DNA of 64,000 bases from Lichenostomus cassidix (Eukaryota; Chordata; Aves; Passeriformes; Meliphagidae): assembly GCA_008360975.2 (NCBI GenBank), contig CM039210.1, positions 17,569,007 through 17,633,006 of the forward strand, written 5' to 3'. The notes under the pieces were generated by a model, which worked only from the letters and a program-made list of their open reading frames with translations, was not told the origin of the DNA and ran no database searches. A program made the position numbers and the translations under genes. Positions within the stretch are counted from its first letter, which is position 1, and each line of letters opens with the position of its first letter. Shown here one piece after another: positions 33,541 to 43,393 of this stretch.

Positions 33541-34735
33541 CACAGAATCACAGTCACAGAATTTTTAGGGTTGGAAGGGACCTCTGGAGATCATCTAGTC
33601 CAACCCCCCTGCCAAGGCAGGGTCATCTGGAGCAGGTGACACAGGAATGCATTCAGGTGGGTTTTGAATGTCTGCAGAGAGGGAGACTCCACAACTGCCC
33701 TGGGCAGCCTGTTCCAGTGCTCTGCCACCCTCAATGTAAAGAAGTTCTTCCTCATGTTGAGGTGAAACTTCTTGTGTTTTAGTTTATGGTCATTGCTCTT
33801 CATCCTGTCACTGGGCACCACTGAAAAGGGTCTGGCATCATCCTCTTGGCACCTGCCTTGGAGATATTTATATGCATTAATGAGATCCCCATCTCTTCTC
33901 TTCTCTTCTCTTCTCTTCTCTTCTCTTCTCTTCTCTTCTCTTCTCTTCTCTTCTCTTTACTCGTCTTCTCAGCTCCCACAGTCTCTCCTCACAAGAGAAA
34001 TGCTCCAGACCCCTCATCATCTTTGTGGCCTCCACTGGACCCTCTTCAGTAGCTCCTTGTCTTTCTTGAACTGTGGAGACCAAAATTGAACACAATACAC
34101 CAGATGTGGCCTCACTAGAGCCAAGTAGAGGGAGAGGATCACCTCCCTTGACTTGCTGGCCACACTTTTCACAATGCTCCCCAAGATACCATTGGCCCTC
34201 CTGGCCACAAGGGCACACTGCCAGCTCGTGGTCAACTTGTCATCCACCAAGACTCCCAGGTCCTTCTCAGCAGAGCTGTTCTCTAGTAGGTCATCCCCCA
34301 ACCTGTACTGGTACTTGGGGTTATTCTTCCCCAGGTGCAGAGCCCTATACTTGCCCTTGTTGAACCTCGTTAGGTTTCTCTACACCCAAGTCTCCAGCCT
34401 ACCAAGGTCCTGCTGAACAGCAGCACAGCCTTCAGGTGTGTCAGCTATTCCCCCCAGTTTCATATAATCACAAACTTGCTGAGTGTATATTTTATCCCTT
34501 CATCCAGATCATTGATAAACAAGTTGAATAAGGCTGGAGCCAGTATTAATCCCTAGGGAATGCCACTGACTACAGATTTCCAACTAGGTTCTACTCTGCT
34601 GATCACAGCCCTCTGAGCTCTGCCTTTCAACCAGTTCTTGATCCACCTCACTGTCCATTCATCTAACCCACATTTCCTGAGCTTACCTATGAGGATATTA
34701 TGGGAGACAGTGTCAAAAGCCTTGCTGAAGTCTTT
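33541..34735 (-). mobile_element. CR1 3' half (RT C-terminus plus tail) with an internal pentanucleotide expansion
   Basis: The plus strand opens with the complement of the CR1 tail (AATTTTTAGGGTTGGAAGGG...). Minus-strand frames give DFSKAFDTVSHNIL and LRKCGLDEWTVRWIKNWL (RT palm/thumb), then EKDLGVLVDDKLTTSWQCA and LVRPHLVYCVQFWSP. The element is cut at 34735 and interrupted by the (TTCTC)n run at 33892..33957. Confidence 0.93.
33892..33957. repeat. (TTCTC)n microsatellite inside a CR1
   Basis: There are about 13 near-perfect TTCTC units (GAGAA on the minus strand), ending in TTCTCTTTAC. They sit in the 3' part of the CR1 at a place that normally has a short purine-rich stretch. Confidence 0.95.
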
Positions 34736-34823
34736 TGCTCCATTCTGCCTACAGCATTTCTTAGAGGAATGGGCTGTTGAGGGATAGCAAAAATGATGGA
34801 GAAAGTGAGTCAAAGCTTTCCTT

Positions 34824-35430
34824 TGTTGGGGAAGATGAAATAGGAAAGCCTTATAAATATGATTACCTGGCAAAAGATGCTGAGAATATGGAAAATATAA
34901 GCAAGATTGAGATGAAGACAAGCTTTGAGTTTAAGAATAACTAGAAAACAATGGTACGGCTGACTGAAGGTAATCCCCCTTCTTGATGAAACAATACCCT
35001 CTGCCTGCAGGCAGGTCCAAGGGTCAAAGCAGACCCTGCTCGCTTGGCAGAGGATCCAAAAAGCAGTTTTTAAGGTTTAAAATATAACCCCGTATGGTAA
35101 TGCGATGATTCTTATAGGTTGTATGTAAATGTTGTGGGGTTTGCAGCTTGTTCTAGATTGGTTAAGGAGAATTAGAATATTCAACACAGAAGATGATTTA
35201 TTGTATTGTAAACGGCAAATTGCTCTCTTGGCTCTGGCATTTTCTCTCTCTCTCTCTCTCTCTCTGTCTCTTGCTTCTCTGACCTGCTTTGAGCTGCGTC
35301 TTGCGGCCCTAGCAGGTCTCCTACACCCACGCTCTTTCACAATAAACCTCCATGCTCTAAAACTTGACTTCAGAGATCTCTTGTTTCCATCCCATCTTCC
35401 CAACCAAATCTCACAGAATTCAATCCTACA
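34824..35430 (+). mobile_element. ERVK-type solo LTR
   Basis: It starts TGTTGGGGAAG, ends CAATCCTACA and is flanked by a perfect 6-bp duplication TTCCTT (34818..34823 and 35431..35436). AATAAA near 35341 gives plus orientation, and a CT-run precedes it. Six-base duplications are usual for class II (ERVK) elements. Confidence 0.83.
35243..35265. repeat. (CT)n microsatellite in the LTR
   Basis: A pure CT run lies upstream of the polyadenylation signal of the LTR at 34824..35430, followed by a CTGTCTC break. Confidence 0.9.
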
Positions 35431-35436
35431 TTCCTT

Positions 35437-37527
35437 GAAAGTGTTTTCACTAAGGCATTTGAAATACAGTGGGTTTTGTTGTTGTTTTAATGCTACCACT
35501 TGCTTTACTGTGTTGCTTCCAATAGTTTGCACTGACCAAGGAGAGAAGAAACAAAAGGGAAGTTGGAAAGGGAGATGGAGCTGGAGTATTTACCATCCAA
35601 CCAACCTACCTTTTATTTCTTCTCTTAATGACTGTACGTTTATTGCTCTGCCTGAGGCTCAGTAGAAAGTCTTTTGGACCAGTGATTAATCAAATTAAAT
35701 GCTGCGATCCCTTTGCTTTTGGGAGTGTTGTAAGCCCCCCAGCACCCTGCCTAATTTCTGCCTCTTAATTTGCTCCCTGTCCAACAGTCAAGCAGTTCTT
35801 CCTTTGCAACTTGGTGGCTCCCAGCTATTTATTTTTGCTCTTTATGGAAAATGTCAGAATGTCTTGTTTGAAGTTTTATTCAGACCACTGCTAGCTTATG
35901 GAGTTGTGTAGATTCCACCTTGGGTGTGCTGCAGCTTCACGTCAGACACAATTGGCTTCTCCTGGGCTCTTGGATTTAAAAGGCAATAAAGAATCATGGC
36001 CAGATTCTTGTCTCAGCCTAGCATAAATCAAGCATCTCTCTATTGAAATTGGTAAGGTTGACTTCTGGAGTGAAGTATCTGTTGAGGTGAAAAGAGAGTG
36101 TAGGGCTGGGAAGTCCCATCCATCGTTTCAGTGGGGTTTCAGTCCTTTTGGCTGTGCCTGACCTGCTGGGTGCCCAAAACAGCCTCAGTTCAGCATTTAT
36201 AGAGATTTTCTTTGCTTGGAGGAAGAGGGTTGGTTAAGATTTTTGACAGTCCACAGCCTGGATACTTGTATAAGTGGCAGTTTAAGAAGAGTTAAAAAGA
36301 AAAATGTGTGCTATAGCTCTGGTTATATGCAGTTCTTGCTCAAAGGCACTGATAATAGGTACTTGATAGGTACAAGGCAAGAGATCTGTTCAGATACATG
36401 GAAGAAGTAGAACAAAATAATGGCTGTATCTTTGCTATAAACCTGCTGATCAATATGACTTAAATCTGGGCATAGGAAAAAGCTGAGTTCAAGATATCTG
36501 TCGATGAGAGGGTTCATAATGCACTCAGAGCAACCTGCATCTTGTCCTATTCAACTTCAAAAGTGAGAGTTAGGGTCTGTGACCCCCAGAGCATGATTTG
36601 AGGCATTCCCACTGCTTTCCAGGAGTTTTATATTCATGTATTACAGCAAGAGAAAGCTGGAAGAGCATTATCCCAGCTGCCTTAGTCTGGCTGATTACAA
36701 TAATCATGCTGAACAACAAAAGGAGTAAGAATTTCCTGTTTAAAGGTTTCACCAAGAGAAAGAATAATTCCCCTGTAGGTCAAGGGCTGAGGGGAGGGGT
36801 GGGAAAGGAAAGCTTTGACTGTCCATGGAGGAGTTATTACACAACCTCAATGATTTGAAAAGACCCAAGGACTCATAATAAAAATCATTAGTGATTTGTC
36901 ATTGAAAACATGCACCTGGGCATCAATCTCCATAGGGTTTTGCAGCAGCACTGAGTCTGACCGAGCTTTTGCATGGCACAGTGCTGATTTCAGGAGGCTT
37001 CGGGAGTACATGCAATGCAGAGTTAACTGTCAAGCAAGGGCAGGACTAGATGGCTCAGAAGAATTTGCTAATTAGCTATCAAGCCATTGGGTCACTGGTT
37101 GAAATTCAATCTTTGAGAACAGTGACAGAAAATCAAATCAAAGTGCCGATGTCAGTGTTGCTGGTGCTTTATGCAGCACACACAGGCAGCTTAAAAAGTT
37201 TGGGAGCAGATTGTGAGGAAGTTGTCTGGTTGATCCCAATTGCAAGATATAGCTCAGCCAATTTGTATTATACCTATCAGTAACTCACTTGTCTTAGTGT
37301 GGTTACTTGTGAATGACAACAACATATCACAGAATCTGACTCAAACACAGTGTTATATAGAACTAGAAACAGAGTTGTGGAGATGTCTAGGTAGAGTTTG
37401 CTCAGCAGTGTCACGGAATGTGAATCAGCAGTGTACCACAGAGCTCAGTAGTTTGCGGTTCTGCTGATAGAGTTTTTTGCCATTAGGCCAGTAGTAATAG
37501 CTTTCCCATTCCCAGGCTCCCGAGACA
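35437..37527. other. Unassigned sequence, no gene or element recognised
   Basis: About 2.1 kb is without conserved frames or LTR/CR1 marks. It is presumably intronic or intergenic. Confidence 0.4.
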
Positions 37528-37532
37528 AATTG

Positions 37533-38011
37533 TGTATTAATTTGAAAACAAACCAGTGGGAGATCGCAAATCAGGATTATAATTTAATAGGAAAATTAAA
37601 AAGAAATGCAGTAATACAAGGAAAAACACTGACAAAGTCAGATACAACCTGACACCCTGTTAGGATGGTGGTAGCAGTCCAAGTGAAGCAGTTAGGTTGA
37701 AGCAGTGATCCTGTAGAAGGTCTGGTCTCCACCTGGAGGTCCAGTGGTAGCTATGGTCCTCTGGGAACCCAGTAGACAGGGCTCCTTGTGCCGTTCAAAA
37801 ACTCAGGTTATATCCAGGTGGGAATGCTTGGCTCCTCCCTCCTGGGCGGAGCATCTCACAATAGGATGAGAATTCCATGAGTCATGTGGTGGGTTCTTGA
37901 TAGCCCATTAACTGTTATCAGGGGTGAGTCATAGCAGGAGATAACCAGTGCTCCACAGCTTGTGGAGGTGGTAATAGAATAATAAATACATCTATATTGC
38001 AACCTAGGACA
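37533..38011 (-). mobile_element. ERVL-1-family solo LTR
   Basis: It is the same family as the ERVL-1 LTRs (GAAAACAAACCAGTGGGAGA, GACAAAGTCAGATACAACCT and AACCTAGGACA blocks) but noticeably diverged. It is flanked by a perfect 5-bp duplication AATTG (37528..37532 and 38012..38016). It confirms the LTR ends and the 5-bp duplication length of this family. Confidence 0.94.
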
Positions 38012-38016
38012 AATTG

Positions 38017-39925
38017 ATAGTTTTACCAAACCTTTTTCAGGGCTGGGGAGGGCCCACATTACTAAAGCAGAAAACCCAGCTCTTATGGTTTTCACAGTTA
38101 CCAGAGGAAAGGTTGATGATGAAAGGAAAAAGGGCACCAGATGCCCTCAGCAATGGTAACAGTATTGCATATGGGAAACAATGTGTTGGGCAGGCAGGTG
38201 TGTGCTGATGTTCCTCACCCCACTGATGTTTTTGTTGTCCTTTTCACTGATTTTAAGAGTGACTCAGTGGTCCTTTCTCTGCTTCCAAGAAGCTGGGCTG
38301 AGTGTCTCCAGATAGCACAGAGCTGTCGTTTCAGCTCTGTATTTGGCCTTCCTTGCCTCCAGTGTAGGCAGGAAAGGGAGCAATATTCAGCATTTTTTTC
38401 TGTGCCAGCTATGATTAGTTGGCAGAAAGAGCACTTAAGTAAGTTGACACAGCCTTTTAGTTGCTTGGTTTGCTTAAAAAAGAAAACAAAAAAATCCGCA
38501 GACTACTCCAGATTCCCTTTGCTGCCTAAAGTCTAGTCTGCACCAGTAAAACCTTGGGCTTACACCAGAACTGGGACAAGGTCAGTTGCAGAATGTTTGT
38601 CATTCATATATTTATATATTTTCTAATAAAAACAAACACATCTGGGAGAGCGACAAGTTGAAAAAATAGTTAAATCTAGATTCTTGCAGATTTCCTGTTT
38701 TGCTTTATAACAAAACCTCAAAACTACTTTGAACAAGTTTCCCACCTCAGCTGAGAGTGGAGTTGTGTATACCCCACATGTGGCCTCCAGAAGTACACCC
38801 AAGGACAATAGCATATCTCCTTTGGCACAGTGGGGCCAAGTTTACTGCTAGCAGGACAGTCAATATGTGTGCCTGTGTACGACTGCCCAAAAGAGCTGAC
38901 CCAGCCAAGCACATTGGAAAGCTTTAACTTTTCTATTTCCAGCAGAACAGACTGAACAGTAGAGATGTGGCAGACAGAAACTGGAGGCATTTGTTAAAGG
39001 GATGCCTCTCTGAGATTCTAGGCAGATATTGTCACTGAACTCAGGAAGAAATGAAACTCTTCAACACTATCTTTGAGATGTCAGTGAGTCAGGCATTACT
39101 TTATTCTGGGCAGGATGTGCAGTGAAAATCATTCCAACTACACATGTCCCTAACAAGACTTTTCACATACTTATGCATTTATAAAAACCAAAGAAATTCA
39201 TTGGTTCTACATTACACAATTCTTGTCATTAGTTAGTATTCAGTCTTCTATTGGATATTGATCCCTTAGCTTTTAATGCTAATTTGGTCTGCATTCTTTG
39301 GTTCCCTTATCATTCTTCTCTCAGACAGGGTGTCTCCAAATTTGCCAGGGGGTAATGTCTGTTTATCTCCTCCGTATCTTCTGACTATTCCCAACATGTG
39401 AATTTTAAAATTCCAGACCTCCCAAACTCCCTTTTTGTTTATTGAAGCTTATCAGGCCTTGCCCAATGAGACCCAAAGCCTTGGTGGTTTAACGATTAAA
39501 CCAACAGAGCCCAGCCTCCCTCCCCCTTGGCAAAGGTGAACAATCCCATGACTAAAAGTTACTTAAAACTAAAGAATGTAAGAAAGTTATATAATTTCCA
39601 ACAATATCAGCTGTTGTCAGTACACTGTTGTAATTTCTTTGATTTGATCTAGTGAGACAACATCTCAGTAAATAAGAAGAGCAGTGAAATATATTGCACT
39701 CAAATTAATGGTTGATGCCTGATCTCGTTTTAAAGGATTTCATTGCAATCTGAAGCAACAAATGCATTTTTCAAATCCAGCATTCTTTGGCTCCTACACT
39801 GCATCATGACATGATGCCTAAAGTTGGTGGTGAGGAAAATCTTATTTATGATATAGTATGCTGTGGCAGATGGTAACGTAGCTAGATGTCTGGGAAATAT
39901 GGATGGAGTTATGGCATTTGGGTAT
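38017..39925. other. Unassigned sequence, possible decayed LTR at ~39070..39620
   Basis: No coding frame was found. The part near 39095 has a minus-strand AATAAAG context resembling the LTR at 2856 (plus strand ACTTTATTCTGGGC). I could not find matching ends or a target duplication. The last five bases GGTAT (39921..39925) are the target duplication of the nested ERV. Confidence 0.4.
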
Positions 39926-40256
39926 TGTCACGGTCCACTTATAAGTGGAGATATGCCAAACTCCACTTGGCAGGCCACACATGCCAAGAGAGGAGTGTCT
40001 GAGGCATGGTCAGCTTTGGAAGCAGGTTTTCTGACAATAGTGAATAATGGGTGTCAGGGCAACAGGTGTAAAGCCTTTGTCACGTACCAGCGTTGGCAGG
40101 CTCAAGGCCTTTGTTCTGTACCAGCTTAGGCAGGTGCAAAGCACTCGTTCCATACCAGCTTTGGGAGGTACAAAGCACTTTCTGTGTGAGTCCTGCACCT
40201 GTGGTTTCTGATGAGAAATGTTGAGACAGAACTCGATTCTTTGATCGACCCTTACA
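39926..40256 (-). repeat. ERV-X 3' LTR with a ~397-bp internal deletion
   Basis: It matches 52713..52735 and then jumps to the equivalent of 53133 onward and 61284..61612. The lost block (52736..53132 in the other LTR) includes the polyadenylation region. GTGGA occurs at both deletion edges. Confidence 0.88.
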
Positions 40257-41256
40257 CCACTTGGTGGCTCAACATTTATCTTCAGGACCAGTTGTCTTCT
40301 TCGTGATGAGTTGTCTTTGGGACCACATGACAATAGCACCAAGAAAGAGAGAGAGGGAGAGGAGAAAAGGGAGGGAAACAAGGGAGGAAATATTTTTACA
40401 TTACTTTTATTAATTCCAATAGATACAGGCATTAACTCATGAATCAATGTAAAGTTCGATTTCAGAATTTGGTGGGAAGTGACTGGAGCTGAGTAAGAGA
40501 AGTCATACCCTGTGATTTCAGTAAAATTACAAACACAAAAATTCATGTGATTACTGGTATAAGCTATTGCATTTCCTACTGTGATATTACTACAAACAGT
40601 TCTTAAGCATACACAACATTTGCCAATATAGATTATTACAGTTGTGGGGTTAATTTCAGGATGAACTTCAAAATGGCAAACTTTTTGGTCAGCGTCTAAA
40701 CAAAAATCTCAGGTTCTGATGGTGTTACTTTGACAGATAATTCCTAGTTTTTCCCGCCAATGCAGGATTCCAGGTCTATCGTTTGCCATTTATCATTCAC
40801 CTTTTGGGCCCATGCTCTATGCTCAAAAGGATAGAGTATAGTCCCATTGTGGTTCAAGCCTAATGCAAAAACAGGAAAAAATTTACCAACTTCCACCAAG
40901 ATTGGAGGTTCTTTTCAAAATTCTTAGCACTATTCCAAATTATTTTTCAGATTTCTGTAGGAAAAATACTTCCTTCGCCTTCTCTTATACTTGATGCAGC
41001 CACTGATGCATTCCCAAAGCCAAAAGGGAAGATTGTAAAGGCTGTTGCATTTTTGTCAGATCAAAAGTTGTAGTAGCCAATTTGTTCAATAATACCTCTG
41101 AATCAATGCTATTTAGAACCCCCAATCCTGTTCCCAAAACACTAGTCAGGTCTTTTGATATTCATTTCTGGGAAAAAGGGAGCAACCCTTTTGAGAGGCC
41201 ATTCTGGTTTAAATAAAATTTGTTGTTGGCCAGTGTTTCCAATTACAAATGGTATT
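40257..41256 (-). pseudogene. env: ERV-X env remnant, C-terminal (transmembrane) part
   Basis: Minus-strand text includes VLGTGLGVLNSIDSEVLLNK (heptad-like), LTKMQQPLQSSLLALGMHQW and IGKCCVCLRTVC. A Cys-rich NFCVCNFTEITGYDF block follows. Frames shift several times. It continues from the N-terminal part at 42452..42156 across the solo LTR and ends near the 3' LTR. Confidence 0.65.
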
Positions 41257-42155
41257 TGTCGGGGGTTGAGTACCTTTGGAATTTCTTCCCATTCCTGTTA
41301 CTAAGCAACAAATAGTTGGGTGTTTTAGGGCTATCAAGTCTTTTGTAAAAGACAAAAGGTATGCTTGGGAGGGGCACGGTAAGGGAAGAGCCAGCCCTGG
41401 GAACGCTCTCGTGGTTCGGACGCTGAGGGGAGAGGCTGCTCTCTCTTTGCTTTCCAGCTGCTACCAGAGCGAATCCAACTGTGCCCTGTTTCTCTTCTCT
41501 CCTGGCTGGGTGAGCTTTGATTCAACTTTTCTTCCCACTGGGAAGGGCGCGTTTCCCCGGGCTGCGTTCCCTCACGGCTGCCGCCGGGAGAGTCCGGCTG
41601 CCTCTGCTGCCTGCCCCTGCCCTCTGCCGCACGAGACTGCGGCGTCTGCTGTGACTGCAGAAATCCTTGCTACCTCGCTGCTAGCCGGGAGGGAGCCAGT
41701 GCCTGACCCTGCCTCCCTGCTTTCTGCTGCTCCGAGCTGCCTGGCTGCCTGCTTTCTCAGCCTGCTCGCCATCATCCAGCTGCCTGAGGCTGACCTGACC
41801 CTGCGCCACAGCGCCACCTGTAGCCACTCGGGAGTCATCGCACCTGCCCTGCCCAGCCGGGAGCTCAACAGCGCCCCTGCTGCTTGCGACTGTGATTACA
41901 CCACACGGGAAAAAGCTCGGCAGCTCACAAGTCATCTGCTATTGGTTTCTGCTTCTAGTTGTGGTTGCTATTATTGTTATTGCTTGTTTATAGATACTAG
42001 TAAAGAACTGATATTCCTTTTTTCCCCATACCTTTGCCTGAAAGCCCTTGATTTTTCAAAATTAAATAATTCGGAGGGAGGGAAAAAAATCACATTCTCT
42101 GTTCTAGGGAGGGTTCAACCTCTCTTGGCAGACACCTGTCTTTCAAACCAAGACA
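41257..42155. mobile_element. ~900-bp GC-rich solo LTR (family S), copy 1, in ERV-X env
   Basis: It starts TGTCGGGGGTTGAG, ends AAACCAAGACA and is flanked by a perfect GTATT (41252..41256 and 42156..42160). The same repeat, also a solo LTR, lies at 54657..55559. It is strongly GC-rich in the middle. The long plus-strand frame through it is not conserved in copy 2, so I do not call a gene. Transcriptional orientation is unclear. Confidence 0.92.
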
Positions 42156-42452
42156 GTATTGAAAACCAGGTTCCACTTTTCTGCATCCCACTTGAATTTT
42201 TTCATCAATGATACCGGGTGGGGTTCTAACCCACTCATTCTTATCCCAGACCCACTCAGATGAATGGTAAACTTCGTCATCATGCATTACGACTACAGCC
42301 AAATTTGGACAGCTATTGTTGGGATAATTTCCAAAAGAGCTAGAATATCCTATAAGGGCTTGAGACCAAGGCCATTCATTATTATTTTGGTTACAGGTAG
42401 AAGGTATAATGCAGAAAAGTATGAGCAACCTAATCAAAATTTTGTAGGCCAT
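42156..42452 (-). pseudogene. env: ERV-X env remnant, N-terminal part with signal peptide
   Basis: It starts with Met, a short basic stretch and a hydrophobic core (ILIRLLILFCIIPST), a typical signal peptide, then NNEWPWSQALIGYSSSFGN and several Cys. The frame runs into the solo LTR at 42155. It lies just downstream (minus strand) of the RNase H-like frame, as env should. Confidence 0.65.
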
Positions 42453-42740
42453 TTTCAGATTTAAGTCTTCAATTTTATATTAATATTTCTTCTCTAGAAA
42501 TTCTTAAAGTCCCACGGAGTTCTCCTGCAAAAACAAAAATAGAAAACTTGCCCTTTTCAGGCAAAAAGGAATTAAAATGATGGAACAATAAACCAGGCAT
42601 TTACTGTTTGATGTTGGGAAAAAGGAGGGGCCACCTGGATGACTGAGGCAGGTTTATCTTGGCTGACATCCAGACTCTCAGTTTCTTGGATAGAAAGGTT
42701 CTTAGAGGCTCCTTCTGTTACAGAAAACACATTGTAATAA

Positions 42741-43146
42741 TGTGGAAAGCTGGCTTCTAGAGAAGGGACACGCAGATGTAGATAGATTGCTTATTAACAA
42801 GCCGCTTCTTAACAATAGCCATATTCAGCCAACTATTAATTAGATACCTTCGTCCAATCAGCGATCTAAGGTCACCACGACTTTCTGCAACATAGGAGTC
42901 GTGGGGGCCGTCTAGAATGCGTTAATTGGTAACAAATATGCAGAAATCAGGCACTATAGGTAAACATAGATACATGTTAAGGCAAGTAGCCAAACTTAGG
43001 GCGTGGAAGTATATAACCAATAGTATTGTATGATTACAGAATATGCATGAGTTAGTTAACTACACTATAAAACTGTATGCTGTAAATCAATAAACTGAAG
43101 CTTGTGGTAAATTCATATTGGATTGTCAAGCCTCCGTTTCTCAGCA
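42741..43146 (+). repeat. ERV-K1 5' LTR
   Basis: This 406-bp LTR has a TATA-like TATAAAA at 43066..43072 and AATAAA at 43089..43094. That gives a very short R region. A further TATATAACC lies near 43010. It is ~99% identical to the 3' LTR. Confidence 0.95.
43066..43094 (+). promoter_or_regulatory. ERV-K1 core promoter and polyadenylation signal
   Basis: TATAAAA (43066..43072) lies only ~17 bases upstream of AATAAA (43089..43094). The same pair is repeated in the 3' LTR. The close spacing means the AATAAA may lie in U3 or at the start of R. Confidence 0.6.
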
Positions 43147-43149
43147 TAA

Positions 43150-43164
43150 TGGTGACCCCGACGT
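43150..43164 (+). promoter_or_regulatory. ERV-K1 primer binding site, tRNA-Trp
   Basis: TGGTGACCCCGACGT is identical to the first 15 bases of the tRNA-Trp primer site used by avian leukosis/sarcoma viruses. It starts three bases after the LTR. Confidence 0.88.
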
Positions 43165-43393
43165 CCAAGGGTCTCGCTCCCCTTTTGGCTGGATCCATCT
43201 GAGAGCGATGTAGCCACGGCTGACAAGGCATCTGGCTCCGAAACACCCCGGAGGGTCAAAGCAGTGAGCGCACGTACAGGACGACCGTTATCAGGACGGG
43301 ATCTGGACACTGCTGGACTTGTGAGGTGAAAATCTCGCACCAGAGAGGAAAAGTGGCCGGAAGATCTCGGAGGGTGAAAAAAGTGAGTGCGCC

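Noticed and set aside
35077..35532. 151-residue minus-strand frame with an Arg/Glu repeat
   Set aside because: It arises from the (CT)n run in the LTR at 34824..35430.
38642..39660. Possible ~1-kb LTR flanked by ACATC
   Set aside because: The ends only weakly resemble an LTR (TGGGAG start) and a 5-base match can arise by chance when many end pairs are tried.
41276..42211. 311-residue plus-strand frame
   Set aside because: It lies across a solo LTR and its right flank, is Ala/Ser/Leu/Cys-rich from GC content, and is not open in the second copy of the LTR (54657..55559).
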